From Adiantum capillus-veneris (lineage: Eukaryota > Streptophyta > Polypodiopsida > Polypodiales > Pteridaceae), in the NCBI GenBank assembly GCA_014529385.2, contig CM043960.1, forward strand, positions 33,493,396 to 33,557,395: DNA of 64,000 nt. Direction: 5' to 3'. Positions 50,491 through 60,195 of this stretch are shown piece by piece. The number at the start of each line of letters is the position of its first letter. Positions within the stretch are counted from its first letter, which is position 1. Under the pieces are notes generated by a model. That model was not told the origin of the DNA and did not search any database. It was given only the letters and a program-made list of their open reading frames with translations. A program made the position numbers and the translations under genes.

Positions 50491-51452
50491 ACATGTTTAA
50501 ATGATATTTCATCGGCATTTGGCCAAGAGGGCATACATGGTACATACAACGACTCTCAATTTATTAGCATACATGGCTATGAGCCAGATTCAAGCAAGGA
50601 AAACAAAATCATACTGAAATTCACTCTCAAGCAAGAACTTACTTTGGAATTTTAGGACAATTGGCCAAAGGGGTGATAAGGTTAAACAATTTCAAGTTCT
50701 TCTTGTTTTTCTATGTTTTAACCTTTAATTTGGAAAAGATTTCCTGTTGTGTAAAGTAAAGTGGTTTGAAAGAATTAACGAGAAGCAAGGCTTCTAACCC
50801 GTGCCAAGGTATTGCCCATTGACTTTGGATCAAGAGCACTAACACATAGGTTTGAAGATTTAGAAATGTAGGGATATAAGCTCACTTTTTATGTATGGAA
50901 ACATCAAATTGATGTATCCATGCCAATATAGGTTGTGCAAGGCATTTATGATATTGGCTCAAACGGTTGAGTCCATCCTTGGTGCCAATGACTTATCACT
51001 TTATTTTTCTTATTTGCATGCATGATGTGCCAGTAAGGTGGAATAGATTCTAGACTATTGTTGTTTACGCTTCCGTTATAGTACCAACCACTCTGTCAAG
51101 GAGATCCTTATCTGCCTCATAGTCATGGTGAATTCCACTTAATGTGATGTCCACATGCATTGAACTTGCACAATTTTTAAAGATGAGGTAAGACTTTTAT
51201 TTGTTTCCAATGATTTTTAGTGATGCAGCTTCTCATCATAGATGTAACCTTTTACTCAATAATAGTTGAGGCTGATATATTTTCTTGTGATCGTTGCATA
51301 TGACTGAATGGGTGGTCATTTATATCATTTGCTCTATGCACAAGGTGCATTCACTACAGATGATGATTTTTGTCTATAACAGGCTAGCATGGCCTTGCTA
51401 TCAAGCAACTAATTCATGGGATGCAAGGATTTCATAATCATGTGGTCACACT
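50491..51452. other. spacer with no recognised gene
   Basis: AT-rich sequence; nothing supported. Confidence 0.6.
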
Positions 51453-51743
51453 TTGTTTTTGGTTAATAACACTTGTGAACATGTTAATAACATGTTAACA
51501 TCTTCTCATACATATCCAGTTTGGGGTGACTTGGGAACCGCCCAAAACCCCGTTGGGCATCTGCGATACCCAGTGATCTCCGTCGAGGTTATCTATAGTG
51601 GAAAAAATGGTTCTCCCCCAAGGTGTTACAAGAATTACAAACCAAAGTTTTGGTTGGTGGATTATTGGGATATAGATGACCTATATATAGAAGAGAAGCT
51701 CAAAGTGAGTATCATTGGTATAATTAATGTTACAAGCAAATAA
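51453..51743 (+). CDS. unidentified ORF, exon-like
   Basis: From about 51520, after a possible acceptor (CATATCCAG), an open frame reads WGDLGTAQNPVGHLRYPVIS, SGKNGSPPRCYKNYKPKFWL and VDYWDIDDLYIEEKLKV. It then reaches a possible donor (AAGTGAGT) at about 51706. The aromatic, Pro- and Asp-rich composition is protein-like and unlike the surrounding spacer. It may be a captured exon or part of a small unknown gene. No family is recognised. It lies just outside the last CACTA exon on the opposite strand. Confidence 0.4.
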   Translation: MFLVNNTCEHVNNMLTSSHTYPVWGDLGTAQNPVGHLRYPVISVEVIYSGKNGSPPRCYKNYKPKFWLVDYWDIDDLYIEEKLKVSIIGIINVTSK

Positions 51744-54143
51744 GAATAAAAAAGGTAGTCACTTGCCTGCTCACAATTGTGTGGCAAAACTAAATTGGCA
51801 TACCTCCCTGTGTGATGATACACACTAGAGTCTACCATGTAGAGGCTATTCTCATGTCGTCTAGACACATTTGCAAACCACTTTCACTCAAAGATGAAGG
51901 TATGGAAGGTTCTAAAATTAACCTTTAGTATCATTTCAATAGTTCCACAATACCTGGCTTCATTAACATCTATTTCAAAGTTGCCCATGATGCCACAGTC
52001 CATGGTGGTTCTACGCTCGTCAATGTGGCACGCATGAAAGTGACGACCCTTTGACCACATAGAGTTAAAGGAAAGGCACTACAAAATAGGAAAATATCTT
52101 TTATCAATTACACAGATAAAATCAAGAAAAAACTATACAATATGGTTTAGGTCTATGAATACTCTACCTTTGGTACACAGCCTCATGCATACTCCCATTC
52201 TTTGTTGGTGATGTATTCTCCGTGTACTTTTGCTTCGGAATCCACTCCGCACTAGTGAGATATGGGAAACATGCAAGGTGTCTAGGCACTGGGGGTGCCC
52301 TCCTTCCATCATGTACTTGTTTCCATGCTTCTCTCTCTTGCAAACGCCTTGCCTTTGCCATTGTCCACAAATCCACCCACTTGGTCATAACCTTTGCATT
52401 GATAATACAAAAGTTATTGACCACTCGGGATAGATTCATATCCATGTTAAATAATTTTCCCTTTCCACTTGGCAAGTGTGAAGTCATCCTTGCATCTTCC
52501 TTGTCTAACCACATGCGAGGCATTGAAGGATCAACTTGTGCCAAATACTCTGTGATGTAAACAAATGTCTCTTGCATGATCCACTCTTCAGCCATACATA
52601 CCTCTGGTTGAGACCGTAGCCTCACAAAATCTTTGAGAGTCTTTGAAAACGTCTCTAAAAAGAACATCCATCGTGCGTGCACTACTCCACATATAGCAAT
52701 CTCCTCCACCACGTGAACCAAGAGGTGGAATTGACTAAGAAGGACCGATTGAGGAAATGCATCCTCAATGGCATACACAATTTCTATTTCAAGTGTTTGA
52801 GCAGTAGGGATAGCATCTATTTCAATTTCCTTGGAGCTCACAAATCTACAAGAAAACACACAAGGATACACTAAGTGCTAGTTGAGGTTATTGTGTACAT
52901 AGAAAAAGTGTAGTTGAGTGGATTCTTGTGGTGTACCTTTCTAGCTCTCCAAGTTTAAAAAGGGAATCCCTGACTTTCTTGTCCTGACATATACACATAC
53001 TCACCGACAGAATGAACTACAAAGTAAATTAGGGGAAGGGAAAGTGAGAGAAAGTCACACACACAAGCAATATATAGAATAGAGAGAGGGACATTACCTA
53101 AAGCATCTTGTGCCAATCATGGGACTTCAGTCCATACAATTAAATGCTTCCACCCTTCTTTGCTTTTGTGAAAGCTCCCTTTAGCGACCTCAGTATCCTG
53201 TTGGTGTGCGAATAGACTCAATGGTACCCTTCACTTTGTCTAATTCTTCTTTGGCTAGCATCCATGGCGCTTTAGGGAGCACAATCTTCCGTTGGGGGCA
53301 CTATGTGGAGTAGCAGAGGTGGGGAGACGTTTCAAGACCCTCATATCCTCCCTTGCCTCCAATGAGTCCTTCTTGCCAATAATGTGGTCCCACAGGGTTT
53401 GGGCTACATTCTTGAACATGTGCATGGGATCCAAGAAGTGTTGTGTTTTTAAGTCCTTCCAATATGATAGCCTTAAAAATATGGGATACCTTGACATACC
53501 TTTTGGTGGATAACTCAAAGACGGATTGTTGTTGTAGTGCTCTTCCCAAATGGTTGCCCAATTTGCCATCGTGAGCTTTAGAGGCACCTTCCCATTTGTT
53601 GGAGCCTTGTGCTTGCTATGATCTTGGGGTAAGAAACGATGGTTGTTTGGATGGATTACCTTGCGCAAGGCATTTAGCCTCTCTGTCACCAATGATGGCC
53701 CGCAAGTAGGACACGTATTGTGACCTGATGTGTACAACCATGCATACGTATCATATTGTTAGAGAGAAGCTTCAAACTAAAGGGAGAGACAATAGAGAGA
53801 GAAGGAGAAGAGAGATACCAAAAATCTCTCCAAGCCTAGGATAGTTGTGCATAGTCCACATAAGGATTCCCCTCACAATGGCTTCTCTCCCTCCCTTTGC
53901 AAGTGAGACATCTACAACAGGAATTCATCTCCATAACTCCTCCAACTCCTCGATGATCATGAGGGGCTTGAGGTAGACATCAATATTTGACACTTTGTAC
54001 TTTCCTAACACAAGCAAGGAAAGAAGTATATTACCCTTGTTGGTTGTCTCCCATGGTGGAACATTGTAGTTGACGATCACCATAGGCCAAGTGCTCCATG
54101 AAGTAGACTTAGTGCCGAAGCGGTTGACACCATCACTTGCTTG

Positions 54144-54226
54144 TTAGGAAATATGATGTAGCTAAGTAGATAATTGAGTAGATTACTTAATGGAGAGAGA
54201 TAATTTTTACACACAAGAGATTATAG

Positions 54227-54313
<87 letters not shown>

Positions 54314-54951
54314 CATGATATACGTGGTTCACCCAATGTGGGCTACGTCCACGAGAAAGTAGCCACTCAATGGCTTTAGTACTTCAAAACAAGAAGTAGA
54401 TTACAAAGGGATTATACCCTTTTGGAGCTCCCACCTTGCTTCACTCTCACCACCTCACACCCACCTTGTTGCATCAGCTTCACACTATGAAATATGTGTA
54501 GAAATGGCCTCCTTTTATAGGCCAAAAGTGCTGCCCTCTCTCATGAGAGGTAGCCATGTGTAGCCGCCCTTGTGTAGATAAGTCCAAATCGGGACCCTCC
54601 AATCCGCCTATGTGTGGCCACCCTTGAGAAGATAACTAGTCCGCTTTTGAATTCGGCCATCGACCACCAGCCATTGACTTCTGACCACTGGCCACTGGCC
54701 ATTGACTATTGACCACCGGCCAACCAACCGGTCGTTTTCCGACCACTTTTTGGCCGCCGACTGGCCATAATATTCCAACGAAAAGCAATATTCTGACTGG
54801 GCGTGAAAATTTTCGTTTCCGGTGAGTGATTTTTATTTCCGGCGAGTGATTTTTCTTCACGCATGATGGCTTCTCCTCATAATGAGGGCCTTACCAATGT
54901 GCGTTTTTACCACAAAAAATTACAAGGGTTAAATCAGGCTCCATACGTAAC
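54144..54951 (-). repeat. copia 3' LTR inserted in the CACTA gene
   Basis: On the minus strand it begins TGTTACGTATGG (54951) right after the polypurine string CAAGTGGGAGAT and ends TTTCCTAACA (54144). The polypurine tract and TG...CA ends define the limits. It carries a (GA)n tract at 54230-54309. AGCA on both sides of the whole insertion looks like a 4-bp target duplication or microhomology. Confidence 0.8.
54230..54309 (+). repeat. (GA)n microsatellite
   Basis: About 40 GA units inside the copia LTR, similar to the GA tract inside the LTR at 19772-20350. Confidence 0.95.
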
Positions 54952-55073
54952 AATCTCCCACTTGGAGACTGATCTTCAAACCAAACCTGAGACTGCTTTT
55001 CATCCTAGCTTCTTATCCTTGAATGCCGATTGAAGATGAGCAAAAGCTTAACTTCTCCTTATTGACCACCTTT
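54952..55073 (-). pseudogene. copia RNase H C-terminus
   Basis: The minus strand reads NPADIFTKVVNKEKLSFCSS then IGI before a stop, which is the end of copia polyproteins. It starts abruptly at NPAD, directly after the CACTA codons RLGLA, so all upstream copia sequence is missing although the 3' end is complete. Confidence 0.85.
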
Positions 55074-56100
55074 GTAAATATGTCTGCAGGATTGCTAACC
55101 CAAGCCTCAAGTGTTGAGGCTCCAACCAAAACTCTGGCCATTGAGTTTCAATGTGCCTCCATGTAGGTGAATCGACAAGAACATGCATCATTCCATCATT
55201 TGAGCGGTGGTTGGCGTGCCACGCGAGAAGCTCCACGATAGACATGCTTTTAAACATGTGTTGAATGCAAGGTATTAATGAAAATGTCTCAATACCTTGC
55301 GGGGTAGGTGCGCCCTCTCCTCTCACTCTGGCCTTGTATCGTGCTTCCCCGCACACGGGACATGAGGTAGCATGTACGTTCTCATTGCGCTATAGCATGC
55401 AATCATTGACGCATGCGTGGGTGTGCTCATACTCCATGCCAAGTGCAGTGACATACGATCTAGCTCGTCGACAATCTGGAGGCATGTGGTGATCTTTTGG
55501 CAACATTTTGCCCCATCAAACTACAACAAACAGACAAATTAATACAATTGCAAGGTACCATGAAGCAAGAGAGATGTATAAAAAGCCATATAACGAACTT
55601 ACCCAAGGAGTGCATCGACACTTGCATTGCTCCAACCGAATGTCGCTTGCAAGTTGAGGACTTCCAACGATGCCTGGAGCACCGAGTACTGTGCACCATC
55701 GTAAAGAGGTGTTCGGGCACTCGCTAAAAATCAGTCCTCCATTGTTGTTGCCCGTCAAGTGCATGGCTGGGCAATCATCTTCACACACGTTGCGTTCATG
55801 AGCCAGTAAATCATCACACATGTCGAACATGTGCTCATCCTCTACCTCAAATTGCGTCTGAGACGCCAGAGGAGCTGTCGAAGTAGAGCTAGTGGGAGGA
55901 TCACCATGCGGTGCACCCAATTCATCTAATAGCTCTTGTCTCTGTTGTTCGGCCTTGCGCATCAGCACACCACCACCGAACACAGACAAATGGGGCACCT
56001 CCTCAAGCGAGGGATGAGTGGTGCTCCCATCTATCCGAGCGCTTTTGTCAACATGCCAAAGTCCTTCATTCTCCATGTGCTCCAATGCAATGCACCTCAA

Positions 56101-56563
56101 GAGAGGGATTGCCCTTTTTCACTTCGTGTGAGGACAAAGGAGTTTGTCCTTGAGTCACTGATCCATTCAGGTGGCCACGATCATCCCAATTAACGTCCTG
56201 CACAAGCGCGAAATAAAGAGGATGTTTTAATTAAAAAATTATATTTAGTCATATGTGTCCTAAAAAATAAACAATTAACTAGAGAAAATAGTGTCCATTA
56301 TATATTTCAATAAAAAAAGAGAAATGACTAAAAATTCAAAGACAATAAAGTGCAATGAGTGCTACAATTTTTTAAAAATAAAGTGCAATCGATACTTTCA
56401 CTAAATGGGTTGATTTTTTAATCCCAAATATTTAGGGTAAGATTTAAAAATGCACTTAAAAAACATCTAAAAGTCCTACAAAAATAAGTACTCATAAAAG
56501 AATTCAAAAGGCTAAAATGGCATTATTGATATCTAAGGGTAGAGGGGGGTGGTTTGTACCCCT
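56101..56563. other. AT-rich spacer upstream of the CACTA gene
   Basis: No element end or gene was recognised. Confidence 0.5.
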
Positions 56564-56590
56564 CCCCCCCCCCCCCCCCCCCCCCCCCCC
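56564..56590 (+). repeat. poly-C tract (27 bases)
   Basis: The fourth C run of 26-28 bases in the window, on the plus strand like the other three. Confidence 0.95.
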
Positions 56591-56805
56591 TCTGCTACCT
56601 CGGATACATTTGTATCCGTTTGAAATGATGTTACGCGGTAAAAGTCATGGTAATGATTGGCACCTAAAAAAGGAAGAAGGGCAGAGTATGCCGCATTTTT
56701 GTGGCATACTCTCTCCTCTTCTTCTCCACCGTCGCACCTGCACCAAGCCCCCTGCTCCCTACTCCACCTCCCACACCCTCTACCTCTCTCTCCCTTGTCC
56801 ATCTC

Positions 56806-56808
<3 letters not shown>

Positions 56809-56842
<34 letters not shown>

Positions 56843-56858
56843 CACACACACACACACA
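56809..56858 (+). repeat. (GT)n(AC)n inverted microsatellite
   Basis: About 16 GT units followed directly by about 8 CA units form a self-complementary arm capable of a hairpin. Confidence 0.9.
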
Positions 56859-56861
56859 AAA

Positions 56862-57105
56862 ATATATAAGACTCTCTTTTCTTTATTGTGCGCACATGTT
56901 AATAAGTATGAATACTTAGGATCATGTTTGTGGAGACGACGTCCCCCGAACACCAAATAGAGTTTTTCACTCTACTATGGAAGATTGATACGGATTGCTT
57001 TTAGTAGCTAAGGCTCTCAAGCACCAAATGGACTAGTCATCCATTCTGGAAAGGTGTCGTAGGGTAAAATAGGGATCCTCTACCCGCTAGCAAACGGACT
57101 AATCC
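56862..57105 (+). repeat. copy of the gypsy 3' untranslated segment, in plus orientation
   Basis: This matches 31012-31255 (shared TTATTGTGC, GGGATCCTCTACC, AGCACCAAATGGA and ATTAGTCATCCAT-like strings) in the same orientation, although the adjoining gypsy pol runs on the minus strand. Confidence 0.8.
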
Positions 57106-57122
57106 TTTAATTGTAGGCCTTT

Positions 57123-60100
57123 CATCTAGCATCTTCAAAAGGATAATTTTTTAACTTGATAAGATATTGTCATATAGTCTTAGTGCCTCGTAATACCTTG
57201 TCTTCATGTCGGAGAATGGACTCGGGCTCCAACACTTCTTCTTGGTCCTTGATCTCCGGTGGGTCTTCAAATGTTGCTTCTTGAGGTGGCTCTCCTTTGT
57301 AAGGTTTTAGGAGGCTCACATGGAAAACATTGTGTATATTGAGCCAATGGTTGGGCAACTTGAGTTGATAGGTCATCTCATTGATTAGCCTAAGAATCTG
57401 AAAGGGGCCATAATATCTTTTTGCTAATTTAGCATAGTACTTTTGGTGTCCCATAGGATTCTTGCCTGCTGTGTGCATTAATCAAGCCTTTGGAAACTTA
57501 AGCAAGACCCAATAATTTTGTTTAAAGGTTAGGGCTCTTCTGTGTTGATCAGCAGCAACCTTTTACCTTTGTTGAGAGATGGATATAGCATCCTTAATCT
57601 TTTGAAAAGATTCTTGCAGATCTCGGCTATATTCATCTGCAGCAGCAGCGAATATCTTCCCATGTACCTTGAGTAATAGGGGACGTTTTGATCTTCCCTC
57701 TATCACCTCAAAGGGTGCTTTTCCCGTGGAAGTATGTACAGTGTTATTGTAAGCATACTCCACTAAAGGTAAGTACTTCTCCCATTGGGACTTTTGATCT
57801 ACTTCTGTGACATAAGCTTTTCGTAGATCAAGGATTGTTAGGTTACCTATTTCACTTTGGCCATCCATTTGCGGGTGATAGGCCGAAGAGAAATTTAGTC
57901 TTGTACCTAAATTCGCAAAGAGACCCTTCTAGAAATTATTGGTCATTCTAGGACCTCTATCTAACACTATGGACATTGGCAAGCCATGGTACTTGAAGAT
58001 TTGTGATATAAAGAGGGTTGCCATTTGATGAGCCTTAATGATAGTCTTTTTGACAGGTTTGAAATGTGCTTGTTTGCTAAACGTGTCTACTATCGTCCAT
58101 GTTCCTCTATTCCCATTATTAGACTTGGGCAATCCAAATCCATGGATATTCTCTCCCACAGTGAATTAGGGATTGGCAAAGTTGAAGCAATCCAGGTTGC
58201 TTCCCTCTATCAAACTTCGTCTTTTCACATACCACACATTTTAAAACATACTCTTGTATGTTCGCTTTCATGGTAGGCCAATAGAAGTATGTTTCTATCC
58301 CTTTTAGGGTAGAGTGGATCCCTCTATGCCCTACATAAGGAGGAGCATGAGATTCATGCATTACTTTCTCACGTAGTGAGTTAGTAACGCATAGTCTATT
58401 TCCATAGAGAAGATAACCATCTTGTAGGGTAGATGATTCTTCCTTCTTCCCTAGTGCAAGGGATGAAATCACATCTCTGAAATCGGGATCGATAGCGTAC
58501 TCATCTATCATAGAAGATAGATCATTGTGAGTTGCTATGGATACCGCATTCACTCTCAATCATCTTGAGAGTGCATCAGCCACTTGATTATGCTTGCCAG
58601 AAACGTGAGCAATATGAAAATGAAATTGTGAAAGGAAATTTGCCCACCTCATTTGTTTGTCGGAGAGCTTGGTCTACGTCATGAAGTACTTAAGGCTTTG
58701 GTGACCCGTTCGCAGAATGAAAGGAGTCCCCAATAAATAGTGCTTCCACGAGCTTTCTCAACAGAGTCGAGACTTCAACTTTTGTAGGATATGGCATGCC
58801 CTTCTTGAAGCAAAACAACTCCAAGACAATCACCACAGGCATCGCATTGGACCTCAAATGGCTTTGAGAGATCCGGCAGTGTAAGCACAGGTTGAGGGAT
58901 GCGCTTCTCTTTAAGCTTTTTGAAAGCATTGTTCTCCTTGGTGGACCATGTATACCTAGAGTTTTTCTTTGTTAGGTCATGTAATGGTCCTGAAATTTGT
59001 GAGAACTTTTCTATGAAGCATCTATAGTATGCACACATGCCTGTAAAGCTTCTTAGTTCATGCAGATTTGTTGAATTAGGCCATCTTTTATTACCTCTAA
59101 CTTTGATGGATCCATTTGGATGCCATCTTGAGAGATAATGTGACCTAAATAATGAATCTCTTGTAAGAAAAAAACACTTTTCTTTTGATTAATATAAAAT
59201 TTATTCTCGCAAAAAACTTGAAATATTACATGAAGGTGTTGCTTGTGTTCGTCTAATGAATTATAGTAGATGATTATATCATCAAAGAACACGCCCGTAA
59301 AGGTTCGGTGAGGCCTGCATAGCTTCTCCATCAGACGGTTAAATATGGTTGGTGCATTGGTCAAGCCAAAAGGCATGACAATGTACTCGTAAAGACCAAA
59401 CGTAGTGTGAAATGCAGTCTTTACAATGTCTTGATCAACTATCCTTATTTGATGGTAGCCACTTTTTATGTCAATCCTACTAAAGTAGGTCGACCCTTGT
59501 AGCTTATCAAATAGGTCTTCTACCCATGGAACGGGAAACCTATCCTTGATAGTGATCATATTTAGTGCTCTATAGTCGACACACATACGATATGTGCCAT
59601 ATTCTTTCTTTTGCACTAATAACACTGGAACAAAATGGAGACGAGCTAGGCCTAACCATGCCTTTCTCAACCAACTCATGCACTTGCCGCATAATCTCGT
59701 CTTTTTGAGCTTGAGAAACTCGATAAGGAGGTTTATTAGGCAGTGAGCTTCCTGGAAGAAGTTCAATTGCATGGTCGTCATCCCCTCATTTGGGAGGTAG
59801 TTCACAAGGGATGTCGTCGATAAAAACATCTTGGAACCCCTTGAGGAAATTGGATAACTCTAATTCCTTTTGATTGTTTATATTCTCTTTCGCTAAAGCA
59901 TTAGGTTCATTTTGAGAATCTTTAACAAAAATCATGTACACGAAAATAGAGCTCTTTATTGACTTATTGAAAGCTTGCTTATGTACAATGGGTATCATTA
60001 GGGAATTTCGGAGGTCATTTGGAGGGCCTTCCAAGAAAATGTATTTTTTGCACTCTCTCTCTAGAAAAAATGACAAATAATAGAGTTGGGTCTTTCATAG

Positions 60101-60150
60101 TAAAAGTTCAAAAAGTGTACTTTAAGTAGATTCCTTACTCTTCTGAACAT
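57123..60150 (-). pseudogene. second Ty3/gypsy chromovirus pol, 5'-truncated
   Basis: On the minus strand: the 5' limit is about 60150, in the segment after protease (YMIFVKDSQNEPN). RT is at 59829-58775 (FSRIDIKSGYHQIRIVDQDI, MPFGLTNAPTIFN, FFDDIIIYY). RNase H is frameshifted (CDACGDCLGVVLLQEGHAIS). The integrase zinc finger and core are at 58559-57563 (YFYWPTMKANIQEYVLKC with the HHCC finger kept). The tail has KYYAKLAKRYYGPFQ, and a broken chromodomain (QYLIKLKNYPFEDA) is near 57150. It preserves the integrase part lost from the copy at 26147-30936, and the two align throughout. Gag and both LTRs are absent. Confidence 0.9.
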
Positions 60151-60195
60151 TCGTTCGTAGTGATTGAGGGATAATCCTCTTTTCAGTTGCATTGA

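Larger units (their letters stand above)
51660..56100 (-). pseudogene. CACTA (En/Spm) TNP2-like transposase, interrupted
   Basis: Read on the minus strand. The N-terminal region is 56100-55600, with an intact donor (GTAAGT) near 55605. The next exon, 55500-55073, has HACVNDCMLYRNE-type frames, IPCIQHMFKS and LEPQHLRLGLA. A copia element follows. The core resumes at 54145 (SDGVNRFGTKSTSWSTWPMV, IVNYNVPPWET) and 53737-53100 (RFLPQDHSKH, FLRLSYWKDLKTQHFLDPMH, LYGLKSHDW). The DUF4218 domain is open at 52871-52164 (FHLLVHVVEEIAICGVVHAR, WMFFLETFSKTLK). The C-terminal DUF4216-like part ends near 51670 (NEARYCGTIEMI, SVYHHTGRYANLVLP). Stops at about 53190 and 51890 and the insertion make it inactive. 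CACTA termini were not found with confidence. Confidence 0.85.

Noticed and set aside
51354-51370. CACTA terminal repeat (CACTACAGATG) and a partner near 56290
   Set aside because: The two candidate ends do not match each other beyond CACTA, and subterminal repeats and a 3-bp duplication were not found.
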